Positions 1-5,315 of a stretch of 10,700 nt of DNA are shown in pieces (positions within the stretch are counted from its first letter, which is position 1; each line of letters starts with the position of its first letter). The translations under genes and the position numbers were made by a program. The notes beneath the pieces are model-generated. The model was not told the DNA's origin. It saw only the letters and a list, made by a program, of their open reading frames with translations, and made no database searches. This DNA is from an uncultured Oscillospiraceae bacterium (GTDB taxonomy: Bacteria; Bacillota; Clostridia; Oscillospirales; Ruminococcaceae). The stretch is from contig CAKSHT010000075.1 in assembly GCA_934457235.1 (NCBI GenBank), forward strand, positions 1 to 10,700, in the 5' to 3' direction.

Positions 1-441
1 TGCGTTCTCTGCCCCGAAAACCATGTTTTAAGCTACTCCACAACCAATCGCGACGGCTGCCGCGAGTTCAAAAGCAAGTCCTATATATGCGAAAACTGCC
101 CTTCCCGCAGCAAATGCACAACTAATTTCCAATGCACTAAAACTGTTCTCAAGCACCTCTGGAGCGACTACCTTGAGTTAGCCGAGGACTACCGACATAC
201 TCCGGAGCTCCGCAAGCTTTACGACCGCCGCAAGGAAACGATTGAGCGTGTTTTTGCCGATGCAAAAGAAAAACACTCTATGAGATTTACATATTTCCGT
301 GGCTTGACTCGCGTCACTAATTGGGTCAGGCTTAAATTTGCTGCCATGAATCTTAAAAAGTATGTGCTGCATACGCGGTTATACTGTTTTTTCTTGCATT
401 TCTTGTCACACTTTTCGGCTTTCGGTTTCCTCGCTGCCTAA
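1..441 (+). CDS. IS1182-like transposase, C-terminal part (5' end outside window)
   Basis: The frame is open from base 1 to a TAA at 439-441 and gives about 146 residues of a DDE transposase C-terminus. Visible features are a cysteine cluster (CVLCPEN, then CENCPSRSKC, then C in NFQCTK) typical of the zinc-ribbon-like insert of IS1182/DUF772-type transposases. It is followed by the region holding the third catalytic acid, RKETIERVFADAKEKHSMR, and FRGLTRVTNWVRLKFAAMNLKK, which matches the family pattern of Glu in an IER-F-AKEKHG-R-like helix followed by an aromatic-rich tail. The protein would act on the ends of its own element in the cytoplasm. The N-terminus and left inverted repeat are off-window, and I could not identify the right inverted repeat with certainty. 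The end looks intact, so this may be a complete insertion sequence. Assignment to IS1182 rather than another IS4/IS5-like family is fairly but not fully sure. Confidence 0.85.
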   Translation, partial: CVLCPENHVLSYSTTNRDGCREFKSKSYICENCPSRSKCTTNFQCTKTVLKHLWSDYLELAEDYRHTPELRKLYDRRKETIERVFADAKEKHSMRFTYFRGLTRVTNWVRLKFAAMNLKKYVLHTRLYCFFLHFLSHFSAFGFLAA

Positions 442-445
442 TATT

Positions 446-485
446 AAAAAGCCATCTTTCTTTTTTCTGCGAAAGATGGCTTTTT
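446..485. terminator. Perfect 15-bp hairpin, bidirectional terminator
   Basis: AAAAAGCCATCTTTC (446-460) pairs perfectly with GAAAGATGGCTTTTT (471-485) around a 10-nt loop. The flanking A and T runs make it work in both directions: it ends the transposase transcript on the plus strand and can stop minus-strand transcription coming from the GtrA gene. Confidence 0.85.
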
Positions 486-496
486 CGACGGTCTAC

Positions 497-529
497 GTGG
501 CTGTGATGTAATTCACAGCCACTTTTTTT
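497..529 (+). terminator. Second rho-independent terminator
   Basis: GTGGCTGTGA (497-506) pairs perfectly with TCACAGCCAC (513-522) across a 6-nt loop and is followed by seven T residues (523-529). It lies only 11 bp after the previous hairpin, so the insertion-sequence side is insulated by two tandem terminators. Confidence 0.85.
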
Positions 530-540
530 ATTCAGTTTTA

Positions 541-1050
541 TTATTCAGCTTTATCTTTAGGCTTCTTCTGCCTGTAAGCCCAGAACTTGTTGATGATGAA
601 GTTCAGCGGAATTGTAATTACCATGTTCAGCAGAGGAGCGAGTGAGGTCGCAAGGTCCTTTGGCTCGAAGTTTATTCCCAGTCCCGCCAGCCATTCGCAG
701 GCACCGCCCAGGTGGCTTCCGAGGTCGATAACGTCCAGCCACAGCCATAGCAGGAGCGCCGTCAGAAACAGTCCCGTGACGGAGTATGAAATGTAGGTCT
801 TTATAAGTACTTTCCACCAGACGCGCTTTTCGGCGTTCTCGTCCTGGCGGAAAACGAACTTGCTTTGCAGCAGGAACGCGCTGAGTACGCTTATCATGAA
901 TCCCACGAAGTTCGCTATCTGGGCGTCCGCATGGAACGCGTAGTAGCACAGATTGTATATGACGTAGTTGAGTATCGTGTTGAACGCACCCACCATGCCG
1001 AATTTAACGAACTGCCACAGTGCGGCGAGCTTTTTGTTTTTTATTTTCAT
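541..1050 (-). CDS. GtrA-family membrane protein
   Basis: This 169-residue protein has four predicted membrane helices (about 15-34, 44-62, 84-106, 134-154) and the two GtrA hallmarks: FVKFGMVGAFNTILNY near residues 14-29 and PLNFIINKFWAYR at 148-160. GtrA-family proteins are thought to help move lipid-linked sugars (undecaprenyl- or decaprenyl-phosphate glycosides) across the membrane during cell-surface polysaccharide decoration. The glycosyltransferase partners often found beside them are absent here, so the substrate is unknown. The ATG at 1050 is preceded by AAAGGAG (1057-1063) at proper spacing. The tail after residue 160 is lysine-rich (RQKKPKDKAE), consistent with a cytosolic C-terminus. 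It is transcribed away from the neighbouring GntR operon from its own promoter. Length is normal for the family. Confidence 0.9.
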   Translation of the reverse strand: MKIKNKKLAALWQFVKFGMVGAFNTILNYVIYNLCYYAFHADAQIANFVGFMISVLSAFLLQSKFVFRQDENAEKRVWWKVLIKTYISYSVTGLFLTALLLWLWLDVIDLGSHLGGACEWLAGLGINFEPKDLATSLAPLLNMVITIPLNFIINKFWAYRQKKPKDKAE

Positions 1051-1076
1051 CGTATTCTCCTTTGTCGCATTAATTT

Positions 1077-1105
1077 ATTTTACATCAATTCTGCGAAATT
1101 GTCAA
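1077..1105 (-). promoter_or_regulatory. Sigma-A promoter of the GtrA gene
   Basis: Read on the minus strand: TTGACA (1105-1100), a 17-bp spacer, then TAAAAT (1082-1077), about 27 bp upstream of the start codon. The -35 is perfect and the -10 has one mismatch. Its -35 box is 18 bp from the -35 box of the divergent GntR promoter. Confidence 0.75.
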
Positions 1106-1123
1106 ATTTTCTGGAATTACCTC

Positions 1124-1152
1124 TTGACAAATATGTTAATACCGTGTATACT
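1124..1152 (+). promoter_or_regulatory. Strong sigma-A promoter of the GntR/ABC operon
   Basis: TTGACA (1124-1129), a 17-bp spacer and TATACT (1147-1152) give a near-consensus promoter. The start site is expected near 1159, leaving a short leader of about 30 nt before the ATG at 1191. So strong a promoter ahead of a transporter operon fits control by a repressor rather than an activator. Confidence 0.85.
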
Positions 1153-1174
1153 GTATATATCAGATATAAACACG
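1143..1174. promoter_or_regulatory. Candidate GntR operator overlapping the -10
   Basis: CGTGTATA (1143-1150) and TATAAACACG (arm 1167-1174) form an inverted repeat with 7 of 8 positions matching around a 16-bp AT-rich spacer. It covers the -10 box and the start site. YtrA-type repressors bind inverted GTGTA/TACAC sites in their own promoters. The spacer here is longer than the one I recall for Bacillus YtrA, so binding is inferred. Confidence 0.5.
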
Positions 1175-1190
1175 TAGAAAGGAGGATCGC

Positions 1191-1559
1191 ATGAAGATAT
1201 TGCAGAATTCCGATGTGCCGATATACCGGCAGATCGCGTCGCAGTTCAAGGACGACATCATGAACGGAAGAATATCCGAGGGCGAGTACCTGCCGTCGAT
1301 ACGCGGTCTGGCAAAGGACTTGAAGATAAGCGTCATAACCACGATGAAAGCGTACGAGCTTCTTACGCAGGAGGGAATGATCGCGCCGGTGCAGGGCAAG
1401 GGATATATCGTAAATCCGCAGGATCGCGAGATGGTGCGGGAGCAGCAGTTAAGGCTGCTGGAGCAGCACCTCCAGAACGCTATGGAGGCGGCTAAGCTTG
1501 CAGGCGTATCCCGCGAGGAGCTGGTAAAAATGCTTTCAGTGCTTTACGACACTGACTGA
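1191..1559 (+). CDS. GntR-family transcriptional regulator, YtrA subfamily
   Basis: This 122-residue protein has a GntR winged helix-turn-helix at about residues 9-75. It shows the family signatures PIYRQIASQFKDDIMNGRI, EYLPSIRGLAKDLKIS and TTMKAYELLTQEGMI, ending in the wing GKGYIV. The rest (80-122) is only two helices (REQQLRLLEQHLQNAMEAA, then SREELVKMLSVLY). That short C-terminal dimer arm, with no large ligand domain, defines the YtrA subfamily. Such regulators repress their own ABC-transporter operons and are released by cell-wall-targeting drugs in Bacillus. It is the first gene of the operon, has AAAGGAGG (1178-1185) 5 bp before the ATG, and is followed 20 bp later by the next gene. 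Auto-repression through the site overlapping its promoter is inferred; the inducer cannot be told from sequence. Confidence 0.92.
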   Translation: MKILQNSDVPIYRQIASQFKDDIMNGRISEGEYLPSIRGLAKDLKISVITTMKAYELLTQEGMIAPVQGKGYIVNPQDREMVREQQLRLLEQHLQNAMEAAKLAGVSREELVKMLSVLYDTD

Positions 1560-1579
1560 CGGAAAGGGAGGTAATTGAT

Positions 1580-1801
1580 ATGATAATATTCTCACAGGAC
1601 AGAAAAAAGATAGTGGACTGCGTGACCGTATACGTCACCAGGAATTATGGCGGCGGCAAGGACGGTAAGTTCTGCATGGTCGGCTCCAGCGGGTTAGGAA
1701 CAGCAATGCTCGCGGCATATCCCGATGAAAAGACCGCAATGGACGAGCTGGAAAAGATATTTGCGGCATTTGAGAGCGGCGCGAAAGTCTACAGGCTGTG
1801 A
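1580..1801 (+). CDS. Small conserved-looking soluble protein in YtrA operon
   Basis: This is a 73-residue protein of unknown function with no signal peptide or membrane helix. The pattern resembles small clostridial proteins that begin with 'I+F+QD+..IV+....V+' strands and end with a helix such as DEKTAMDELEKIFAAFESGA followed by VYRL. I can only call this a resemblance; I do not recognise a named family. A likely fold is several beta strands (residues 1-35, glycine-rich turn GGGKDGK) and one amphipathic helix (49-67). AAGGGAGGT lies at 1564-1572, suitably placed before the ATG, and the stop codon is 9 bp ahead of the next start. Its position between repressor and transporter suggests an accessory or sensing role, or regulation of the repressor, but this is inference. 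Confidence 0.75.
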   Translation: MIIFSQDRKKIVDCVTVYVTRNYGGGKDGKFCMVGSSGLGTAMLAAYPDEKTAMDELEKIFAAFESGAKVYRL

Positions 1802-1809
1802 GGGCGCTA

Positions 1810-2010
1810 ATGAAGAAAAACGCATGGACATTGACGTACTGGATATCAATTTCGCTGATGGGCGTTCTTGGATCAATATGGGCGTCAAACAGAATTGCCG
1901 CTGAGAACGGCGGCGCATTCCTGCCGGATACGGTAAGGATTTCAATGTGTATCATGGATATGATATGCCTTGTTTTACTCGTTTTTTCAAGAATAAAGAG
2001 CAGGCGTTAA
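1810..2010 (+). CDS. Small two-helix membrane protein
   Basis: This 66-residue protein starts MKKNAWTLTYWISISL and has two hydrophobic segments (about 8-25 and 42-59) separated by a loop (NRIAAENGGAFLPD), ending in a basic IKSRR tail. That predicts a hairpin with both ends in the cytoplasm. I prefer the ATG at 1810, which has GAGGG (1800-1804) 5 bp upstream, over the in-frame GTG at 1798, which has no ribosome site. The start is just after the previous gene's stop (1799-1801), so translation is probably coupled. No family is recognised. Encoded just ahead of the ATPase and permeases, it may be an accessory subunit of the exporter. Confidence 0.7.
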   Translation: MKKNAWTLTYWISISLMGVLGSIWASNRIAAENGGAFLPDTVRISMCIMDMICLVLLVFSRIKSRR

Positions 2011-2023
2011 GGGAGTAATTATT

Positions 2024-2914
2024 ATGGAAACAAACAGCTGCGTGAGCATAAAGGGACTCACGAAAGAATACAGTAAATTCACGCTGGGCGCACTGGATAT
2101 AAATATCCCGGAGGGCTTTTCCACGGCGCTCATCGGCGCAAACGGCGCGGGAAAAACTACGCTTATAGACATACTCTGCGGCGTGACCCACAGGACCTCC
2201 GGCGACGTGGTGTATTTTGACGGGAAAGACGACATCGCCGACCCGGCGCTCCGGGAGAGGATAGGCTACTGTGCCAGTACGGCGTTCTTCCCGCTGGCGT
2301 TTACGGCAAAGGACATAGCTTCTTCAATGGAGATAGCATATAAGAGCTTCGACCGTGCGAAGTTCGCGGAGCTTTGCGAGAAATTTGAGGTGGACAGCGA
2401 GCATACGAAAAAGCCGCGGAATATGATGAAGCAGTCCGACGGAAACCGCATGCGCACCTGCCTTGCATCGGTATTCGCGAGAAACACTGAGCTTCTGGTG
2501 CTCGACGAGCCGGGAAGCTCCCTTGACCCGCTGATGCGCGACAGATTATGCGACAGAATGCGCGAGTACCTCGACGACGGCGACGGCAGGCGCTCCATAA
2601 TCTTCTCCACGCATAATATCGCGGATATGGAGAATGCGGCGGATTACGCGGTGTTCATGGACAAGGGACGCGTCATAGAGCAGGGCTTCATCGAGGAGCT
2701 GAAAGAGAAGTACGTCATAGCCCGCGGCGACGCCGAGAATTACGACAAGGCGAAATCGTTTCTTATGAGCGGAAATCACAACCGCACCACCTTCGATGGG
2801 CTGGCGCTCGCCGAAAACGCAGAGGAGCTTGCAAAGCTCGGCGTAGAAAGCGAAACTCCGACGCTCCAGCAGCTGAGCGTAGGTCTGCTGAAATATGCGG
2901 AGGAGCACAGATGA
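2024..2914 (+). CDS. ABC transporter ATP-binding protein with divergent Q-loop and signature
   Basis: This 296-residue cytoplasmic ATPase has Walker A GANGAGKTT (38-46), Walker B LLVLDEP (157-163, catalytic Glu162), D-loop SSLD and switch His197 in STHNI. Two elements are atypical. The Q-loop reads IGYCASTAFF without the expected glutamine, and the LSGGQ signature is replaced by QSDGN (137-141), keeping only Ser and one Gly. Residues 215-296 form the C-terminal extension seen in YtrB-like exporters, and a QLSVGLLKYAEE helix ends it. Family knowledge: such ATPases pair with two separately encoded permeases in YtrA-controlled operons. It has GGGAG at 2011-2015 and overlaps the next gene by 4 bp (ATGA). 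Whether it still hydrolyses ATP normally is open, but Walker A, Walker B Glu and His are intact. Confidence 0.93.
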   Translation: METNSCVSIKGLTKEYSKFTLGALDINIPEGFSTALIGANGAGKTTLIDILCGVTHRTSGDVVYFDGKDDIADPALRERIGYCASTAFFPLAFTAKDIASSMEIAYKSFDRAKFAELCEKFEVDSEHTKKPRNMMKQSDGNRMRTCLASVFARNTELLVLDEPGSSLDPLMRDRLCDRMREYLDDGDGRRSIIFSTHNIADMENAADYAVFMDKGRVIEQGFIEELKEKYVIARGDAENYDKAKSFLMSGNHNRTTFDGLALAENAEELAKLGVESETPTLQQLSVGLLKYAEEHR

Positions 2915-3612
2915 AGAAGTACATACGTTCATTCCGGCTGTTCCTCGGAGCGATACCGTTTAGGCAGGCGCTGATATTTCTTGTGGTCATGGCGCTCTTT
3001 GGCGTTTTGTTCTGCGTCAAGGACGTGCTGATGAGCGACAGCAGTGACTTTGTAACGGGAATGTTCCATGGAATGTCGGCGATGATAGGTCCGGTATCGA
3101 CGATAATCGGTGTTATGCAGCTTATGACGCTGTACAATAGCTGTTCTCCGGAGACTCCGGGGTACAAGTTCTTCCGCTCTATACCCGACAGCGGCGTGCA
3201 TTTTTCCAGGGCGATAATCACGGGGAATGTGTTTGCCGGTGCAGAGGGCATAGTAATGCTGGCGCTGGTATATGCCTTATTCCGGATGGCGGGGTTCGAC
3301 TGTTCCGGCGTGCTGCTCGGCGCGCTTATACTGCCGTTCGCGACGGGTATCTGCAATTTCGCGGGATTCATGAAACGGAACATCGCAAGGGTAATATGGA
3401 TAGTAATGGTTCTGACAGTTTCCGGCTTTGCTTCGGGCTTCCTGGCGGGAGCGGCGGAGGACGGAGAGTTTACTCTCATGGAGCTGTTTAAGAAGAACAG
3501 CCTGCCGTTTTACATCGTTCTGGCGGCCGGAATTATTCTGTTCGCGGTGAGCCTGACGCTGGCAGTCAGACATGCAAAGCAAAAGTGGGGTGTTGGCAAG
3601 TGTGGGGATTAA
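2911..3612 (+). CDS. ABC-2-like permease subunit 1
   Basis: This 233-residue integral membrane protein has about six helices (18-36, 52-74, 101-124, 132-152, 160-181, 198-220), the size and topology of a single exporter permease. It starts in an ATGA overlap with the ATPase gene, so translational coupling and a shared complex are very likely. The first cytoplasmic stretch (MKKYIRSFRLFLG) is basic and amphipathic, and the loop at 80-100 (SPETPGYKFFRSIPDSGVHF) resembles the coupling-helix region where ABC-2 permeases contact the ATPase. I see no motif that names the substrate. By analogy with YtrA operons, export of or resistance to an envelope-active compound is plausible. The ending (AKQKWGVGKCGD) overlaps the following gene. 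Confidence 0.85.
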   Translation: MKKYIRSFRLFLGAIPFRQALIFLVVMALFGVLFCVKDVLMSDSSDFVTGMFHGMSAMIGPVSTIIGVMQLMTLYNSCSPETPGYKFFRSIPDSGVHFSRAIITGNVFAGAEGIVMLALVYALFRMAGFDCSGVLLGALILPFATGICNFAGFMKRNIARVIWIVMVLTVSGFASGFLAGAAEDGEFTLMELFKKNSLPFYIVLAAGIILFAVSLTLAVRHAKQKWGVGKCGD

Positions 3613-4268
3613 AGCTTCTTTTCAGCAGATACTCAAAACATAAGATAATGCTTATCATTTCGTTGCTGCTGATGGTCGGAATGCTCGTGGCGGTCATGGT
3701 GTTCCACGCGGACTTGGGCGCCGAGAGCACCGAACCCGGCGATTACATGTTCTGCAAGATAATGGGGATCTTCCCGGCGGTGCTGTGCGCGGATCTTCCG
3801 GTCTTGTTCATGGTGCAGGAAATGCAGGGCAGCCGCTTCATGCGCGCGACTCCCTGCGCTGAGAAAATGTACAGGTTTGGTATTCCGGTGTTTTCTGCGG
3901 TGACTACATTTGCGTGGTTCGCTGTGATTTTGCTTGCGTATTCCGTGTTTATCCTGGCCACTGGCAGGGATATAGCCAATATCGCGGATATTATAGTGCC
4001 CGCCGCCGCGATGGGATTTGTTTTCGCAATAGTTATGTGCTGTCTTATGACCCTGAGATACGGCGCGGTGGCGTTTTTCGCTTATTACCTGCCGTTCCTG
4101 TTTGTAATGGATATTCTGGGCGGATTCGACAACGGATTCGGTATCCCGCTGTGGCTGGCGGTGCTCCTGTTCATTGCGGCATTCGGTGCGAGCCTTGGTG
4201 TCGATCTTATTATCGCAGGGCTGGCATATTCTAGGGGTAATTTCCGCGAGCTGTCCTACAAGATATGA
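3600..4268 (+). CDS. ABC-2-like permease subunit 2
   Basis: This 222-residue membrane protein is the second permease of the operon, with about six helices (roughly 15-35, 51-72, 93-120, 126-149, 155-173, 183-210). The start is a GTG inside the previous gene. I chose GTG 3600 (MWGLKLLFSRYSKHKIML), which begins with the short basic amphipathic lead-in typical of these permeases and has GTGGGG 9 bp upstream. An in-frame GTG at 3585 would add five residues. Loop 75-95 (QEMQGSRFMRATPCAEKMYR) parallels the FFRSIPDSG loop of subunit 1 (FMRATPCAEKMYRFG against FFRSIPDSGVHFSRA), so the two permeases look like diverged copies forming a heterodimer. It is the last gene of the operon; no hairpin terminator follows immediately. 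Confidence 0.83.
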   Translation: MWGLKLLFSRYSKHKIMLIISLLLMVGMLVAVMVFHADLGAESTEPGDYMFCKIMGIFPAVLCADLPVLFMVQEMQGSRFMRATPCAEKMYRFGIPVFSAVTTFAWFAVILLAYSVFILATGRDIANIADIIVPAAAMGFVFAIVMCCLMTLRYGAVAFFAYYLPFLFVMDILGGFDNGFGIPLWLAVLLFIAAFGASLGVDLIIAGLAYSRGNFRELSYKI

Positions 4269-4288
4269 GCGAAATTGGCTTGAATAAA

Positions 4289-4300
4289 GACATGCATGTC
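4289..4300. other. 12-bp perfect palindrome
   Basis: GACATGCATGTC reads the same on both strands and lies 7 bp before the first of the 11-bp repeats, and 20 bp after the last permease gene. It could be a regulator site for the downstream promoter. A perfect 12-mer palindrome can also occur by chance, and nothing else supports it. Confidence 0.35.
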
Positions 4301-4306
4301 AAACTT

Positions 4307-4359
4307 TCACAATTCTGTCACAATCAATTCACAATAAGTTCACTTGATTTGGGTATAAT
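4307..4359 (+). promoter_or_regulatory. Candidate Pho-box promoter: four 11-bp direct repeats plus TATAAT
   Basis: TCACAAT starts at 4307, 4318 and 4329, and a degenerate TCACTTG at 4340, all exactly 11 bp apart, so all face the same side of the helix. The last repeat ends about 8-9 bp before a perfect TATAAT (4354-4359), and there is no TTGACA-like -35. This matches the geometry of PhoB/PhoP-activated promoters, in which tandem TTCACA/TGTCA-type repeats at 11-bp pitch replace the -35 box. The identification is by pattern. No protein gene follows on this strand before the hairpin at 4445. Confidence 0.65.
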
Positions 4360-4365
4360 AAAAAC

Positions 4366-4485
4366 ATAGATACGGCGGGTATCCGCAGGTTATCTGAGTC
4401 AATTTTGATACCGTTCATTTTCATATAATTACCAACCAAACCAGCATCAAACCCCTGTGAGCGATCACAGGGGTTTGATGTTTAT
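4366..4485 (+). ncRNA. Possible small RNA from the Pho-like promoter
   Basis: A transcript starting about 7 bp after TATAAT would run some 120 nt to the strong hairpin at 4445-4480. I find no ORF with a ribosome site in it. It contains a small stem GCGG-GTAT-CCGC (4375-4386) and an alternative pairing GGTATC (4378-4383) with GATACC (4407-4412), and then an unpaired A/C-rich run (ACCAACCAAACCAGC) before the final hairpin. This layout is like many regulatory small RNAs. Alternatively it is the leftover leader of a lost gene. Ends are approximate. Confidence 0.4.
4445..4480. terminator. Perfect 16-bp hairpin with GCGA tetraloop
   Basis: CATCAAACCCCTGTGA (4445-4460) pairs fully with TCACAGGGGTTTGATG (4465-4480) across a GNRA loop (GCGA). 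A short TTTA follows on the plus side. It sits between two converging units and probably terminates both the Pho-promoter transcript and the minus-strand deacetylase remnant. The U-tracts are short, so its use as a terminator is inferred from stem strength and place. Confidence 0.75.
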
Positions 4486-4491
4486 ACGGGT

Positions 4492-4962
4492 TTATTTCGC
4501 GGGAGCGGCGGACGATGTGGTCTCTTCGGTTATGGAAGCGGCTTCGGAGTTTGCAAATGTGTATTCCGCGAGCGCCTCATAAACCTCGTCGGGCACCTCG
4601 GCGCCGTTTTTCACTGCCTGGGCGGCAAGCTGAAGCTGGTCGTCGGTGAATCCCGCAGCCTTTAGCTGATCAGAGTACTGCGCCATTACTTCGTCCACGT
4701 TGTCCGCAGTTATTTCGGCGTTGCTCTGAACATTGGGTATCTGCATGCCGTTGGCGTCGATGGTGTAGTCTCCGGTGTAAATCAGCTCGCTTACGGGTAT
4801 GAACTCGTAACCTTTTGCATACAGCTGCTCCAGAATATCCGGCAGCGCCTCGGTGGTGTTCTCAAGGTCGTTGTGGAATAGGATTATCGAGCCGGATTTG
4901 ACGCTGCTTGTGACCTTCTTTGTTATCTCCTCCGGTGTGGGGGACTTCCAGTCTACGCTGTC
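4492..4962 (-). pseudogene. Polysaccharide deacetylase, C-terminal remnant
   Basis: About 156 codons remain. The frame reads DSVDWKSPTPEEITKKV, then SGSIILFHNDLENTTEALP, then ILEQLYAKGYEFIPVSELI, which are the last conserved blocks of the NodB/CE4 fold (the DW pair, the LFHN histidine motif and the final GYEF-P-V-ELI helix-strand). The metal-binding D-D and HxxxH motifs and catalytic base of the N-terminal two thirds are missing, so the product cannot be an active deacetylase. Homology stops near 4962. The same frame then runs through unrelated sequence to a TGA at 5029-5031. An internal ATG at 4746 leaves an 84-residue ORF, which is only the family's C-terminal tail, rich in acidic residues and ending SSAAPAK. 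The truncation point faces the recombinase module, so loss by insertion or deletion there is the likely cause. Intact relatives trim acetyl groups from peptidoglycan or xylan outside the cell. Confidence 0.85.
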
Positions 4963-4979
4963 ACCATTAGATACAGATG

Positions 4980-5010
4980 GAAAACCGCGCTGTAAGCGGA
5001 ACCGCGTTTC
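4980..5010. repeat. AACCGCG direct repeats within an imperfect inverted repeat
   Basis: AACCGCG occurs at 4983-4989 and again at 5000-5006. The segment also folds as GAAA..CGCG (from 4980) with CGCGTTTC (ending 5010), and CCGC/GCGG (4985-4988 with 4996-4999) can pair. It lies just inside the break in the deacetylase gene, so it is a candidate recombinase-binding or attachment region, or a structured leader. Confidence 0.35.
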
Positions 5011-5019
5011 AATGCTTTC

Positions 5020-5050
5020 ATCGCCCTGTCATCGGACCGGGCGATTTTTT
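5020..5050 (+). terminator. Rho-independent terminator upstream of the recombinase module
   Basis: ATCGCCC-T-GTC (5020-5030) pairs with GAC-C-GGGCGAT (5035-5045) around an ATCG loop with one internal mismatch, then TTTTTT (5045-5050). No gene on the plus strand ends here. It therefore either blocks read-through into the recombinase module or belongs to an attenuated leader. Confidence 0.75.
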
Positions 5051-5144
5051 ATTTCACAAGCCAGATATCTTTTCCGTACAAGCTGTAATATTTCATCAGA
5101 ATTCTAATATATTATAGCAAGGAAAACTGAGAAAGGAGCGCGGC

Positions 5145-5273
5145 ATGGCATACAGGATAATTTCGACCGCACCGGACGTGCGCAGTGAGCAGCAGCGGCT
5201 TGAAGCGGCGCGGCAAGTGTACGAGGAGCTGCTGAGATACATACAGGCAAGCGCTGGGACAACGGCTGACTAA
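5145..5273 (+). CDS. 42-residue ORF preceding the recombinase
   Basis: The frame starts MAYRIISTAPDVRSEQQRLE and ends with TAA at 5271-5273. It is preceded by a very good ribosome site, GAAAGGAG (5131-5138), 6 bp before the ATG, which is the main reason to believe it. The product is charged and mostly helical (residues 14-37, EQQRLEAARQVYEELLRYIQ), with no membrane segment. It ends 42 bp before the recombinase start, on the same strand. I do not recognise a family. Small helical proteins next to serine recombinases sometimes control direction or expression, so a recombination-directionality or regulatory role is possible, but nothing in the sequence proves it. Confidence 0.6.
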   Translation: MAYRIISTAPDVRSEQQRLEAARQVYEELLRYIQASAGTTAD

Positions 5274-5315
5274 GCCTCGGTTTCAGACTGCCGATTAAAA
5301 ACGGAGGAACGTTAA

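Noticed and set aside
4898..4926. TTGACG with a TGTTAT 17 bp downstream, as a plus-strand promoter for the terminator at 5020
   Set aside because: It lies inside the deacetylase remnant and the -10 matches only four of six positions; too weak to claim.
5049..5096. 15-codon minus-strand ORF (MKYYSLYGKDIWLVK) below a TGCTATAAT element at 5119-5111
   Set aside because: There is no ribosome site before the ATG, it is very short, and the nearby hairpin is oriented for the other strand; chance is the simplest explanation.
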